Assembly: GCF_031928785.1 (NCBI RefSeq)
Contig: NZ_JARQAL010000004.1
Strand: one strand, 5' to 3'
Length of the DNA stretch: 64,000 bases
Source: Enterococcus_C asini_A
GTDB lineage: Bacteria > Bacillota > Bacilli > Lactobacillales > Enterococcaceae
Shown one piece after another: positions 41,344 through 49,490 of the stretch. The stretch's first letter is position 1; each line of letters starts with the position of its first letter. The notes under the pieces were generated by a model. That model was given only the letters and a program-made list of their open reading frames with translations, was not told the DNA's origin and did no database searches. The translations under genes and the position numbers were made by a program.

Positions 41344-41775
41344 ATGAATGACGCCTATCATCGGATACTTGTTGCCATTGATGGCTCACGTTTGTCAGAA
41401 AAAGCCTTTGATGAAGCGGTACGGATTGCGGTCAGTAACCACGCGAGCCTGACCTTAATTGCCATTGTTAATGATGCGGAACTTGCCACTAGTGCTTTTG
41501 CCTTTTCCAAACTTTTTGCTCAAGAAAAAGAACGGGCAGAAACGGAAATGTTGAAAAAAATTCAAGCTGCCACAGAAACTGGTGTAGAGGATGTCCAAGC
41601 CTTTGTGGAAGTAGGCAATCCGAAACAAATTATCGTGAAGTATGCTGCGGATAATGCGGTGGACCTTTTGGTGATTGGTGCCACAGGTAAAGGAGCCATT
41701 ACCCAATCCTTAGTGGGTTCCACCACTAGCTATGTGGTAAATCATGCCCCTTGCAATGTGTTGGTGGTCCGTTAG
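41344..41775 (+). CDS. universal stress protein (UspA family)
   Basis: A 143-residue UspA-domain protein. The ATP-binding pattern GATGKGAITQSLVGSTTSYV (G-2x-G-9x-G-S/T) predicts the ATP-binding subclass. AAGGAGG precedes the ATG. It is 62 nt after ddh and could share its transcript; a strong terminator follows. A second Usp lies at 48948. Confidence 0.92.
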   Translation: MNDAYHRILVAIDGSRLSEKAFDEAVRIAVSNHASLTLIAIVNDAELATSAFAFSKLFAQEKERAETEMLKKIQAATETGVEDVQAFVEVGNPKQIIVKYAADNAVDLLVIGATGKGAITQSLVGSTTSYVVNHAPCNVLVVR

Positions 41776-41794
41776 TTTTTTAGTTGTAAATGCT

Positions 41795-41842
41795 AAGACA
41801 GCCTTAAACTGGAGTTCTAACCAGTTAAGGCTGTCTTTTTTT
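41795..41842 (+). terminator. terminator after the Usp gene
   Basis: The 18-nt arm 41795-41812 (AAGACAGCC...) pairs with the arm beginning CCAGTTAAGG at 41821, one mismatch/bulge, ending in seven T. Confidence 0.92.
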
Positions 41843-41894
41843 AATTGCCGAATTCTGATAGTAAAAGAACACAGTCGAATCCGCTTTTCTATTT

Positions 41895-42605
41895 TTAATT
41901 AATCAGCCGAATCTTTAAGATATTCGGATTTTCCGAAAGAGAGAGAAGCAAGTTTTTTTCTGAAAGGCCGCGAGGGACAGTTAGAGTATAGATGACAGAG
42001 TATGTGCGAAAACTCTCCTGAGGCAAGCGTTTGATTTCAAAGTCCATATCTTCGACTTTAATCTGATGCTCCTCTAAGTAATCTTGAATAAAGTCATTGG
42101 AAGCATCCCAGTCTTCCATTTCTACTAATAGACGCCGGGTGCGAGGCAAAGGCATCAAGTGACTGACAAAGGTCAAAGCGCCTAGGACACAAACCCAACT
42201 GATTAAAGCCAAAGCGTAAAAGCCCATTCCCGTAGCAATTCCCACGGCGGCAATGGCCCAAACAGAAGCAGCCGTCGTTAAACCAGTGACGGAATCTTTA
42301 TTGACGATAATTGTACCCGCGCCAAGAAAACCAATTCCGCTGACAATCTGGGCAATTAAGCGGGCGTTATCAGCACTCATAACGCCAATCATTTTTGGAT
42401 TATCCAAAGCAAAAGTGATAGAAGACCAAGAGATTTCCATTTGAATCATGGCGATTAAGGCGGCTCCAAGACAGACTAAAATATGAGTTTTCATTCCTGC
42501 CGGTCGTTTTTTGAATTCTCGCTCATAACCGACAGCGCCTCCCATGACTACTGCCATAACCAAACGCAACACGATTTCTCCTACATGTAGATGGTATTCT
42601 TCCAT
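41895..42605 (-). CDS. MgtC/SapB-family membrane protein
   Basis: A 236-residue MgtC/SapB protein with about five helices (to residue 150) and an ACT-like soluble tail. Characteristic motifs are GYEREFKKRPAGMKTHILVCLGAAL, ARLIAQIVSGIGFLGAGTII and TGLTTAASVWAIAAVGI. MgtC proteins inhibit F-ATPase or affect Mg homeostasis in pathogens; the role in this organism is unknown. GGAGGGAGT precedes the ATG. Confidence 0.92.
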   Translation of the reverse strand: MEEYHLHVGEIVLRLVMAVVMGGAVGYEREFKKRPAGMKTHILVCLGAALIAMIQMEISWSSITFALDNPKMIGVMSADNARLIAQIVSGIGFLGAGTIIVNKDSVTGLTTAASVWAIAAVGIATGMGFYALALISWVCVLGALTFVSHLMPLPRTRRLLVEMEDWDASNDFIQDYLEEHQIKVEDMDFEIKRLPQESFRTYSVIYTLTVPRGLSEKNLLLSLSENPNILKIRLIN

Positions 42606-42690
42606 GTTACTCCCTCCTCTTCTTTTACTTACTAGCTCTTATTACCATAGTAGCAAACCCAGAGGTATTAGGAAAGTTTCAGCTTAAATT

Positions 42691-42743
42691 GAAAAAAGCC
42701 ACCATTTTATGACTTAAGGAGTCACAGAATGGCGGCTTTTTTC
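42691..42743. terminator. bidirectional hairpin overlapping the 3' end of a membrane gene
   Basis: GAAAAAAGCCACCATT (42691-42706) and AATGGCGGCTTTTTTC (42728-42743) pair. The right arm lies inside the coding end of the minus-strand gene that stops at 42714. Confidence 0.85.
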
Positions 42744-43139
42744 GTTAAGCACTAATTCTAATAAAGAAAAAATCATCCCGGTAAATAAGGCTGCGGTAAA
42801 GGGAATGGCAACTGCGGTATCAAAGAGTGAGGTAAAGATCATGATCATCGTGGTAAAAGCGGTATCCACAATGATAAAGCGCAGTTTATCAGCAGGCTTA
42901 TGCGATTTTAAGTAACGTTTTTCTAAAACGGTAAACCAAGGCGTAAAAGGCAGACTTAAAAGTAAAGTCACAAAGACGAAGGTGATGAGGCTAGTGCGGC
43001 TGGTATAGGTTGCACCAAAGAGATTTAATAAAGCAGCTCCAAAAACCGCTAAGATCAATGTGAGTACCCCTGTCCCTAAAAAAGCTAACAAGATAGTAGC
43101 CAATGGGGGACGTTTAGATGGTTGTGGCAACGAGAACAT
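42714..43139 (-). CDS. small membrane protein, YrvL-like
   Basis: A 141-residue protein with four predicted helices. The layout (GAALLNLFGATYTSRTSLITF and FIIVDTAFTTMIMIFTSLF) faintly resembles the YrvL family of Bacillus, a membrane regulator; the similarity is judged by eye and low. The AGAGG motif abuts the ATG, so initiation may be weak or the start may be further in. Its last codons are part of the terminator hairpin. Confidence 0.6.
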   Translation of the reverse strand: MFSLPQPSKRPPLATILLAFLGTGVLTLILAVFGAALLNLFGATYTSRTSLITFVFVTLLLSLPFTPWFTVLEKRYLKSHKPADKLRFIIVDTAFTTMIMIFTSLFDTAVAIPFTAALFTGMIFSLLELVLNEKSRHSVTP

Positions 43140-43205
43140 CCTCTTTTCTATAAAAACTGCTTCTATTATAACAAACTAATACTAAAGGACAAGAAAGTAG
43201 GCAGG

Positions 43206-44705
43206 TTAAATAAAACGTAATTTATTCTTTTTATTGTGATAAAGATCTCGCAAAGTATAAAACAAATAAGGCAATTCTTCATCAGGCGTCACAATATTCC
43301 ACAACAAATGAGGGATTTCTGGAAAATCTTGAGAAAAAGAAGCAATGGAAGTAATCACCAAGTCGTATTCTTTTGCTTGATTGGCCATAAAAACTTCAAT
43401 TTGAACAAAATAAATCGAGCTTAAAACTAAGTCTAGTTTATCGTAAAGAATACTATTAGGCTCAATGGCAATGGCGACTTTCAGCTTAGTCCAGCTCATT
43501 TTTTGAACATAGTAAGGTTGTAAAATATGCCCGAAACTCTTTTCCAACGTAGGAAAGTATGCTCGATAGGTTAAAAATGAGGGGGTCTTATCACTGCGAA
43601 AGAAGCTGCGAATTTCTTCTTCATAGTGGACGCTAGCGGGATTTTGTCGATTTTCTTGCACCAAAAAATAATGGAGGTTAGGGAAACTGCCTTGAAAAAC
43701 CCAAATCCCCGCAGCGGCTTGGAGCATATTTACTTGTAAGGTTGCCCGCAGGTGACTAGGAATTTTCTCTTGGAAAATTTTGGTTTCAAAATACGTTAAG
43801 AAGGCTTCCACTAAAGCTTGCAAAGTGGGGAGCTTTTTAGCTAAAACCAAATGATGGTTACAAGGGAGTTTGCTTTCTCCAGACACAAACAAAGGACTGG
43901 TCAAACTGCTTAACAACAGACTAGCCGACTCGTTAGTAATGAATTCTGGAGGAATCAGCTTGTTATTTTGACATAAGGAAAAATCATATAAAGGATTAGT
44001 CTCTAGTAGTTGCTGGGCGCGGTGTTCTTTCTGGTGATAATGCCCATGTTTTAAGCGGAAATGTTGAATAATCAGCATTAAGCGATACATTTTTTCAGTA
44101 ACATAGTGCTGTTCATCAGGGATATGGGCAAGGAGTTTTGGTAGGAGATTTTCTTCGATTACATAAGGTTCAAAAATTGCCGTCTCTCCTTGCGTTCCCA
44201 TCCAAAATAAGTAAAAAAGTGATTGGCGGAGCAACAGTTCATCAGAAGCGGTTAAAACCCCAGCGCTTAGGTTTAAATGAATGTCGTACTGCTTCAAATA
44301 ATTTTGTAAAGGTCGAATGTTTCGGCTTAAAGTGGAAAAACTGATGTAATGCTGGGCGAGAAAATCTTCCACGTCGCTTTTTTCTTCTTTTAATAACCAG
44401 AGTAAAAACTGAAAAGGCACGGATTGTTTTTTTAATAGCTGGCTGCGAAAAGCGGTTAAGGAGATGGTGATTTTTTGAATCTCAAGTTGCTTGCCTTGGG
44501 TAAATAAGGTTGCTTGGTGAGAATCGAGATTTTCAATGATTTCACCAATTCGCTCCAATGTGTATTTTACTTTGGCATAGGTAAATCCAGTGAGTTCAGC
44601 TAATTGGCGATGAGAATAGCTGCGTTTTGGCAGTTTGGAAATTTTTTCATAGAGCTGGTAGTAGTCTAATTGATTTTTAGTAAACATGATTTGTTCGTAA
44701 CGCAT
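43206..44705 (-). CDS. Mga-type transcription regulator
   Basis: A 499-residue regulator with the Mga layout: an N-terminal winged HTH (YSHRQLAELTGFTYAKVKYTLERIGEII), a second HTH-like region (SFSTLSRNIRPLQNYLKQYDI), a PRD-like helical middle and an EIIB-like C-terminal fold (KVAIAIEPN). Mga/AtxA regulators activate virulence or surface-protein genes and respond to sugar status. ATG 44705 has AGGAGGG 6 nt upstream; the ATG at 44711 touches it. It is divergent from the sortase-like gene at 45115, its most likely target. Confidence 0.82.
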   Translation of the reverse strand: MRYEQIMFTKNQLDYYQLYEKISKLPKRSYSHRQLAELTGFTYAKVKYTLERIGEIIENLDSHQATLFTQGKQLEIQKITISLTAFRSQLLKKQSVPFQFLLWLLKEEKSDVEDFLAQHYISFSTLSRNIRPLQNYLKQYDIHLNLSAGVLTASDELLLRQSLFYLFWMGTQGETAIFEPYVIEENLLPKLLAHIPDEQHYVTEKMYRLMLIIQHFRLKHGHYHQKEHRAQQLLETNPLYDFSLCQNNKLIPPEFITNESASLLLSSLTSPLFVSGESKLPCNHHLVLAKKLPTLQALVEAFLTYFETKIFQEKIPSHLRATLQVNMLQAAAGIWVFQGSFPNLHYFLVQENRQNPASVHYEEEIRSFFRSDKTPSFLTYRAYFPTLEKSFGHILQPYYVQKMSWTKLKVAIAIEPNSILYDKLDLVLSSIYFVQIEVFMANQAKEYDLVITSIASFSQDFPEIPHLLWNIVTPDEELPYLFYTLRDLYHNKKNKLRFI

Positions 44706-44711
44706 CGTCAT

Positions 44712-45114
44712 CCCTCCTTAGCCTTTTTATTTATTATACCAATCTTTTTTCCAAGGAAGAAAAACCTAGTCTGAAAATAATAAAGAAACACCAAAGGAAA
44801 GATTAAGAAAAGCAAAAGAGCGTGCTGATGTCTAGTGGAGATTTTGTTATTTAAGTCTTGCTGGTTTTGAATGATTATTGAAAGCTTTCAGTGAACTTGC
44901 ATTGTTTTCATATAAGTGACAAGACAGTTTTATTTTTTGGTCGTTTTTTTTCTAATTCATGAAAGTTCATAAATATAGAAATAATTGGGGGATTCCATTA
45001 TAAAGTTGATGTGAAGCGCAATGCTGCGATTCAATAGTCAAATTTATAAACAATATTTTAGATTTAAGAACATCCTTTACGTAAAGTAGTGATAGAAAAA
45101 AGAGGAGCGGAGAA
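44712..45114. promoter_or_regulatory. long A+T-rich region between Mga-type and sortase-like genes
   Basis: No gene is visible in this 403-bp interval. It contains two perfect 12-bp palindromes, TGAAAGCTTTCA (44879-44890) and CTTTACGTAAAG (45075-45086), the second 28 nt before the sortase-like start. I could not assign a promoter with confidence. Confidence 0.4.
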
Positions 45115-46329
45115 TTGAAACAAATGAAAAATTCAAAACTAATTTCAACTGTAGTAGCTGTTTTGGGAGTTGTACTTGTTGGCGTGGGTTTTTATAACTT
45201 GCATTCTTATATTAATGCTGAGGCGGCAGTGGATCAAAAGTTTGTTGCAAATTTACTGATTGATAACAGTGAATATGAAAATTTAACCAAAGAAAAGCTT
45301 ATTGAACTGACGAAAGCCGAAGAAGTAGGCGAGGTTTTGGATGTTGAAATTCCCGATGATAGCTTCTTAGATTCTTTAAAACCGGGAATTTATTCGGCAA
45401 AAATCAATTTACAATTGCCTTACAATCAAAAAATTCAACGGATTGTGGCGGTTAATGTGCGAGACACGGTTTCTCCGGTTATTGAAAGTGATGAAACTAT
45501 CAAACTTACTCAAGGGGAAGACTTCCCATTGGACAAAATTACTGTAACCGATCAAGCACCAAAAACTTTAGACTCAGAAGCCCTTAAAGTCAGTGGCTTT
45601 GATAAAGAAAAAGTCGGGGAACAAAAGGTGCAATTAACAGCAACCGACCTATCTGGTAATCAAACAACGAAAGAAGTCACTGTTCAAGTAGCTGCAAAAC
45701 CAGAAAAACAAACTACAGCTTCAACTGAAGAAGCCACTCCAGCAGAAACTCAAGCTGAAACAGCCGAAGCAGTAGTTGAACCAATAACAGAAGAAAAAAG
45801 TGAAGAAGGTAGCACCGAGGCAGAATCAACTGTCACCACAGAAGTTCCCAATGACTCCACTTCTGCTACAAACAATGCTAGTAATCAAGGGAAAACTCAA
45901 ATTAGCGAGGCAACTCCTGCCCCAACTACACCAGCTCCTGTAGAAACGTCTGTCTTACGTTTTGCTGGTAGCACGGTTCCTTTTATCCCATCTGGTGGCG
46001 CATCGGCAGCTCCTGGCAGCGGCGCCGGGACATGGATGGGCAGTGGCAGTGTAACAGATGGCGCACCCACTCACTTTATCGGTCATAACCCAGGCGATTT
46101 TTCCGGTGTCATGGGATTGTCTGTCGGATCAGCGATTACGGTAGTCGATAGTAGTGGCAACAGCCGCACCTATACAGTTTATGAAGTGATTGACGTGAAT
46201 GACGATGGGTATAATGCCAATAATCCTAGCGATGACGTTTTCCCTCGTATGCTTTACGCCGGCGGGGAACGGATTAGTTTGCAAACTTGTATCAATGATA
46301 GTGTGAACCGCTGTGTTTTAGCTAGTTAA
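45115..46329 (+). CDS. exported protein with Ig-like and sortase-like domains
   Basis: A 404-residue surface protein. An N-terminal membrane anchor (LISTVVAVLGVVLVGVGFY) is followed by an Ig-like domain (about 115-193; DTVSPVIESDETIKLTQGE... DLSGNQTTKEVTVQV), a Thr/Glu/Ala/Pro-rich spacer (194-285) and a C-terminal domain of about 115 residues that resembles a sortase: H324 in HFIGHNPG, C392 in ISLQTC and R399 in NRCVLAS, with strands between. It lacks an LPXTG signal. The start is TTG (GAGGAG 7 nt upstream); ATG 45124 is the alternative. Whether it acts as a transpeptidase is unknown. Confidence 0.75.
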   Translation: MKQMKNSKLISTVVAVLGVVLVGVGFYNLHSYINAEAAVDQKFVANLLIDNSEYENLTKEKLIELTKAEEVGEVLDVEIPDDSFLDSLKPGIYSAKINLQLPYNQKIQRIVAVNVRDTVSPVIESDETIKLTQGEDFPLDKITVTDQAPKTLDSEALKVSGFDKEKVGEQKVQLTATDLSGNQTTKEVTVQVAAKPEKQTTASTEEATPAETQAETAEAVVEPITEEKSEEGSTEAESTVTTEVPNDSTSATNNASNQGKTQISEATPAPTTPAPVETSVLRFAGSTVPFIPSGGASAAPGSGAGTWMGSGSVTDGAPTHFIGHNPGDFSGVMGLSVGSAITVVDSSGNSRTYTVYEVIDVNDDGYNANNPSDDVFPRMLYAGGERISLQTCINDSVNRCVLAS

Positions 46330-46684
46330 AATTCAGATGACTAAACAGGCTGTGGCAATAGTTGGGTCACCGTCCTACGAACCGAACAATACCAAACGTG
46401 AGACGCAAGCAAAAGGAGGGTATCTTCCATTAAAAATCATTGGAAGATACCCTTCTTTTCATTGCTAAAAATCTTAAACGCTGCCTTAGCTTGATTTCAT
46501 CAAGCTAAGGCAGCGTAATTCGCTTTTTCTCTTTTCACGTATGGTAATGTTCTCTCTTCCGACTAAGACACAAAAATTGTCACTATTTTTTATCATCCGA
46601 ATCTTTTTTATCAAAAAAATTAAATGTTCGTTGTTTATCATTTAGGGAATACTCATGTCACGGCGCTTTCTATACTTACGAATC
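46330..46684. other. intergenic region with two strong hairpins
   Basis: No gene seen. AGGAGGGTATCTTCCA (46414-46429) pairs with TGGAAGATACCCTTCT (46441-46456) and continues into TTTTC, a terminator for the sortase-like gene. A separate 17-bp perfect stem (46478-46494 with 46500-46516, loop TTTCA) stands behind it, close to a T-rich stretch, and can also serve the MerR gene. The remaining 160 bp to 46684 are A+T-rich without features. Confidence 0.7.
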
Positions 46685-47083
46685 TTAGCTACGAATCTTT
46701 TGTCCTTCTTCAAAAGCAATTTTTTTCTCTTGGTAATGTTTCAGTTTGTTCTTTAAGTGCGCTTGATTGTCCAACAGTAAAGTGAGTTGTTCTTCTAAAG
46801 CAGCGCATTGGGCTCGTAACATCCCCACCAAAGCGTCGTAGTCTTGGGTCTCGTCTTCATAATAGAAGAATTGTTGGATTTGCTGAATGGTCATCCCGGT
46901 ATGTTTAAAACAATTAATCGCGTGGATTCGGTTTAAATGTTGGGTCTCGTAAGCTCGTTGTTGTCCTTTTCGAGGCACGTCTTTTAAAAGGCCAACGTCT
47001 TCATAATAGCGTAACGTAGACATGGGCAACTGAAATTGCTCACTGACTTGGCGAATGGTGTAAGTAGTTTGGTCTGGGGTCAT
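46685..47083 (-). CDS. MerR-family regulator
   Basis: A 132-residue MerR regulator: winged HTH TIRQVSEQFQLPMSTLRYYEDVGLLKDVPRKGQQRAY, then a dimerisation coiled coil (ALEEQLTLLLDNQAHLKNKLKHYQEKK). No metal-binding Cys cluster is present, so it likely belongs to the AdhR/YhdM-like group that reacts to aldehydes or electrophiles. ATG 47083 is chosen, with AAGGAGACA in front; a longer frame would start in the promoter. It is divergent from the aldo/keto reductase, a classic arrangement. Confidence 0.9.
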   Translation of the reverse strand: MTPDQTTYTIRQVSEQFQLPMSTLRYYEDVGLLKDVPRKGQQRAYETQHLNRIHAINCFKHTGMTIQQIQQFFYYEDETQDYDALVGMLRAQCAALEEQLTLLLDNQAHLKNKLKHYQEKKIAFEEGQKIRS

Positions 47084-47111
47084 TTTTTGTCTCCTTTTTT
47101 GGTAATTTTTC

Positions 47112-47142
47112 TTTACTTCAAGTGTACTTGAAGTGCTATAGT
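47112..47142 (+). promoter_or_regulatory. MerR-type promoter and operator
   Basis: TTTACT (47112-47117) and TATAGT (47137-47142) are separated by 19 bp, the over-long spacing typical of MerR promoters. A palindrome with 9-bp perfect arms, ACTTCAAGT and ACTTGAAGT around GT (47115-47134), fills the spacer. It should drive the reductase gene. Confidence 0.85.
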
Positions 47143-47198
47143 GAGTAAAGTAAGAAAGCGATTTACAAATCGCTCTTTCACATAAGGAGGAATGGAAC

Positions 47199-48188
47199 AT
47201 GTACCGTGCTCAAGAAAATCGCTATGACAAAATGCGCTATCGTTATGTAGGGCAGTCCGGTCTGCGTTTGCCGGAGATTTCATTAGGATTTTGGCATAAC
47301 TTTGGGGATGTGGACAAAGTGGCTACTCAAAAAGAAATTGTTTATGCTGCGTTTGACAATGGCATTACCCACTTTGATTTGGCCAATAATTATGGACCTC
47401 CAGCAGGGTCTGCGGAACTGAACTTTGGCAAAATTTTGCGAGAAGGACTAGGCGCTTATCGAGATGAAATCATCATCTCTTCTAAAGCGGGTTACTATAT
47501 GTGGCCGGGGCCATATGGTGAATGGGGTTCGAAAAAGAATTTGATTGCTAGCTGTGACCAAAGCTTGAAGCGTTTAGGCTTGGACTATGTGGATATTTTC
47601 TATCATCACCGTCCAGATCCCAACACCCCACTAGTGGAAACCGCCCATACCTTAGATCTTTTAGTACGCCAAGGAAAGGCTTTGTATGTGGGTGTTTCAA
47701 ATTATACGCCAGAACAAACGGCGGAAATTAGCAAGTACTTTAAAGAATGGCATACCCCTTTTATCATTCATCAACCGAAGTACAATATGTTTGAACGAGG
47801 AATTGAACGGGGCTTAACCGATGTCTTGTCCCAAGAAGGCTTAGGCGCAATCGTCTTTAGCCCGTTAGCTCAAGGCTTGTTAACTGGTCGTTACTTAAAT
47901 GGAATTCCTGAAGACTCTCGGGCTCACCGCAGTGATAGTCCCTTCTTATCAGAAGATCGCGTAGAAGAGACCATTGACAAAGTTCGTCAGTTAAATGAAG
48001 TGGCCAAAGACCGGGGCCAAACTTTAGCGGAAATGGCTTTGGCTTGGAATTTACGCCAACCAACTGTGGCCAGTGTTTTAATCGGTGCCTCACGAGTTAG
48101 TCAATTGGAAGACAATTTAAAAGCGTTAAATAATTTGGATTTTGCCGATGAAGAATTGGAGAAGATTGATAGTATTTTAGGAAAATAA
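47199..48188 (+). CDS. aldo/keto reductase, YghZ type
   Basis: A 329-residue aldo/keto reductase of the YghZ (L-glyceraldehyde 3-phosphate reductase) group. Catalytic Asp/Tyr in FDLANNYGPPAGSAE, Lys in IISSKAGY and His in DIFYHHRPD fit the tetrad; NADPH-binding segment near LIGASRVSQLEDN. Likely reduces toxic aldehydes such as methylglyoxal, which ties in with mgsA in this window. AAGGAGG is 8 nt before ATG 47199. Regulated by the divergent MerR protein. Confidence 0.92.
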   Translation: MYRAQENRYDKMRYRYVGQSGLRLPEISLGFWHNFGDVDKVATQKEIVYAAFDNGITHFDLANNYGPPAGSAELNFGKILREGLGAYRDEIIISSKAGYYMWPGPYGEWGSKKNLIASCDQSLKRLGLDYVDIFYHHRPDPNTPLVETAHTLDLLVRQGKALYVGVSNYTPEQTAEISKYFKEWHTPFIIHQPKYNMFERGIERGLTDVLSQEGLGAIVFSPLAQGLLTGRYLNGIPEDSRAHRSDSPFLSEDRVEETIDKVRQLNEVAKDRGQTLAEMALAWNLRQPTVASVLIGASRVSQLEDNLKALNNLDFADEELEKIDSILGK

Positions 48189-48193
48189 GAAAA

Positions 48194-48228
48194 GCGCCTC
48201 ACTCTAATTAAAAGAGTGGGGCGTAATT
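48194..48228 (+). terminator. terminator after the aldo/keto reductase
   Basis: GCGCCTCACTCT (48194-48205) pairs with AGAGTGGGGCGT (48212-48223), one G-U/mismatch pair, then TTTTT. Confidence 0.75.
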
Positions 48229-48229
48229 T

Positions 48230-48790
48230 TTAGTCGGTACTTTTTTCACTGCTATCGTACCAGAGTTCTTCTGGAGTATAGCGATCTTTTTCGTTTAAAA
48301 GCAAGCTGCCGTCAGCAAGGATTTCGCTAGTAGTCCCTAGCCAACTTTGACGACTTTGGGCGAAAAGCAAGCCTCTTTTGCCCTGAGATTGCCTTTCGAA
48401 AGCCGCAGCTTGATCTTGGGCTAAATGGGAACGTAAGTAACGGGTGTCTCCGTTGTCAAAGGTGAGAATCAAAAAACTTGCCGTAACGGCTACCTTGACG
48501 AGTTTTGGAACGGGGCCTTCAGGGTAAATCTTTGGTGTAGCTTCCATGGTAGTTCCTCCTTTTGAAAAGAGAGCAGCGAAAAAAGATGGTTTGGAATTTC
48601 CCAACAACTTGTCTGTTGAAATATGAAAATAGCGACTGAGTTGTAGCAAGGTATCCAAGTCTGGGTAGCTTTTGCTGTTTTCCCATTTGGATACTGCTTG
48701 AGGAGTTACGTGGAGAAATTCTGCTAGCTCTTTTTGAGAGATCTTTTTTGCTTCTCGCAGTTCTTTTATTTTTGGACCAACTTCTACCAT
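48230..48790 (-). CDS. XRE regulator with C-terminal extra domain
   Basis: A 186-residue protein: XRE HTH at residues 5-62 (IKELREAKKISQKELAEFLHVTPQAVSKWENSKSYPDLDTLLQLSRYF), a linker, and after M82 a 105-residue domain (KLVKVAVTASFLILTFDNGDTRYL, LGTTSEILADGSLLLNEKDRYTPEELW) that resembles small DUF2442-like barrels. An in-frame ATG at M82 has an ideal ribosome site, so a short isoform is likely. Function unknown. The upstream region carries operator-like repeats. Confidence 0.8.
   Translation of the reverse strand: MVEVGPKIKELREAKKISQKELAEFLHVTPQAVSKWENSKSYPDLDTLLQLSRYFHISTDKLLGNSKPSFFAALFSKGGTTMEATPKIYPEGPVPKLVKVAVTASFLILTFDNGDTRYLRSHLAQDQAAAFERQSQGKRGLLFAQSRQSWLGTTSEILADGSLLLNEKDRYTPEELWYDSSEKSTD
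48545..48562 (-). promoter_or_regulatory. internal ribosome site and in-frame start in the XRE gene
   Basis: AAAGGAGGA (48554-48562) followed after 6 nt by ATG (48545-48547) in the same frame as the XRE gene. It would produce a 105-residue protein made only of the C-terminal domain. Confidence 0.6.
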
Positions 48791-48803
48791 TATGATACCC
48801 TCC

Positions 48804-48869
48804 CGTTGAAAAAAGGGGCAAGCAACCCCTCGTTGAATCCACTAAATCTAGGCTCAACCATTCGTTGAG
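48804..48869. promoter_or_regulatory. tandem CAAC-N5-GTTG operators before the XRE gene
   Basis: CTCAAC-CATTC-GTTGAG (48853-48869) and CAAC-CCCTC-GTTG (48823-48835) share geometry with centres 32 bp apart; a half-site CGTTGA lies at 48804-48809 next to the ribosome site. They suit an autoregulating XRE dimer. Confidence 0.55.
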
Positions 48870-48901
48870 TTCCATTTTATCATGGATTATCCTTAAAAAA
48901 C

Positions 48902-48932
48902 AAAAAAGCCAGGACGAAAATCGTCCTGGCTT
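48902..48932 (-). terminator. terminator after the second Usp gene
   Basis: AAGCCAGGACGA (48906-48917) and TCGTCCTGGCTT (48921-48932) with loop AAA; A-run at 48902-48907 gives the leftward T-run. Confidence 0.9.
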
Positions 48933-48947
48933 ACTGACTTTTAATTG

Positions 48948-49421
48948 TTATTTTTCTTTGGTTTCGACAATCTGATTGTTTAAATCAGTGCGGACTACTA
49001 AGACATCACAGGTGGCGTTACGAATAACGTATTCGGAAACAGAACCGATAAAGAGGCGTTCTACCGCATTTAAACCAGTGGCACCTAACATGATTAAATC
49101 CACATCGTGTTCTTGAGGGATTTGTTTGGCAATGATTGGTTTTGGTGTGCCGTATTCGATAACGGTGGTTACATCATGACATTCTTCTTTTTTCGCGTAG
49201 TTTACATAGTCTTGCAGGGTTTGTTTAGCCATTTCGGTGGCTTGTTCTGCTAACATACCGTCAAATGAGGAAACAGTTTGGAAAGCTCGGGTGTCGATGA
49301 CGTGGGCAATGATCAGCTTCCCTTGATTTCGTTTGGCTACATTGACCGCCTTTTTAAATGCGAGTTCCGCTTCGCTAGAGCCATCTACAGCCACTAGAAT
49401 TGTTTTGTATTGTTGCAACAT
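48948..49421 (-). CDS. universal stress protein (UspA family), second copy
   Basis: A 157-residue Usp with ILVAVDGSSEAELAFKKAV at the start and the ATP-binding signature GATGLNAVERLFIGSVSEYV. AAAGGAGTG precedes the ATG. It is one of two Usp genes in the window; this copy has its own terminator and lies 69 nt after a small membrane protein gene on the same strand. Confidence 0.93.
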   Translation of the reverse strand: MLQQYKTILVAVDGSSEAELAFKKAVNVAKRNQGKLIIAHVIDTRAFQTVSSFDGMLAEQATEMAKQTLQDYVNYAKKEECHDVTTVIEYGTPKPIIAKQIPQEHDVDLIMLGATGLNAVERLFIGSVSEYVIRNATCDVLVVRTDLNNQIVETKEK

Positions 49422-49490
49422 GTTCTATCACTCCTTTTAGTTATCCTTCTATACTTTTATTGTAGACCACTTTGGCGAAAAAGCAAAAAA

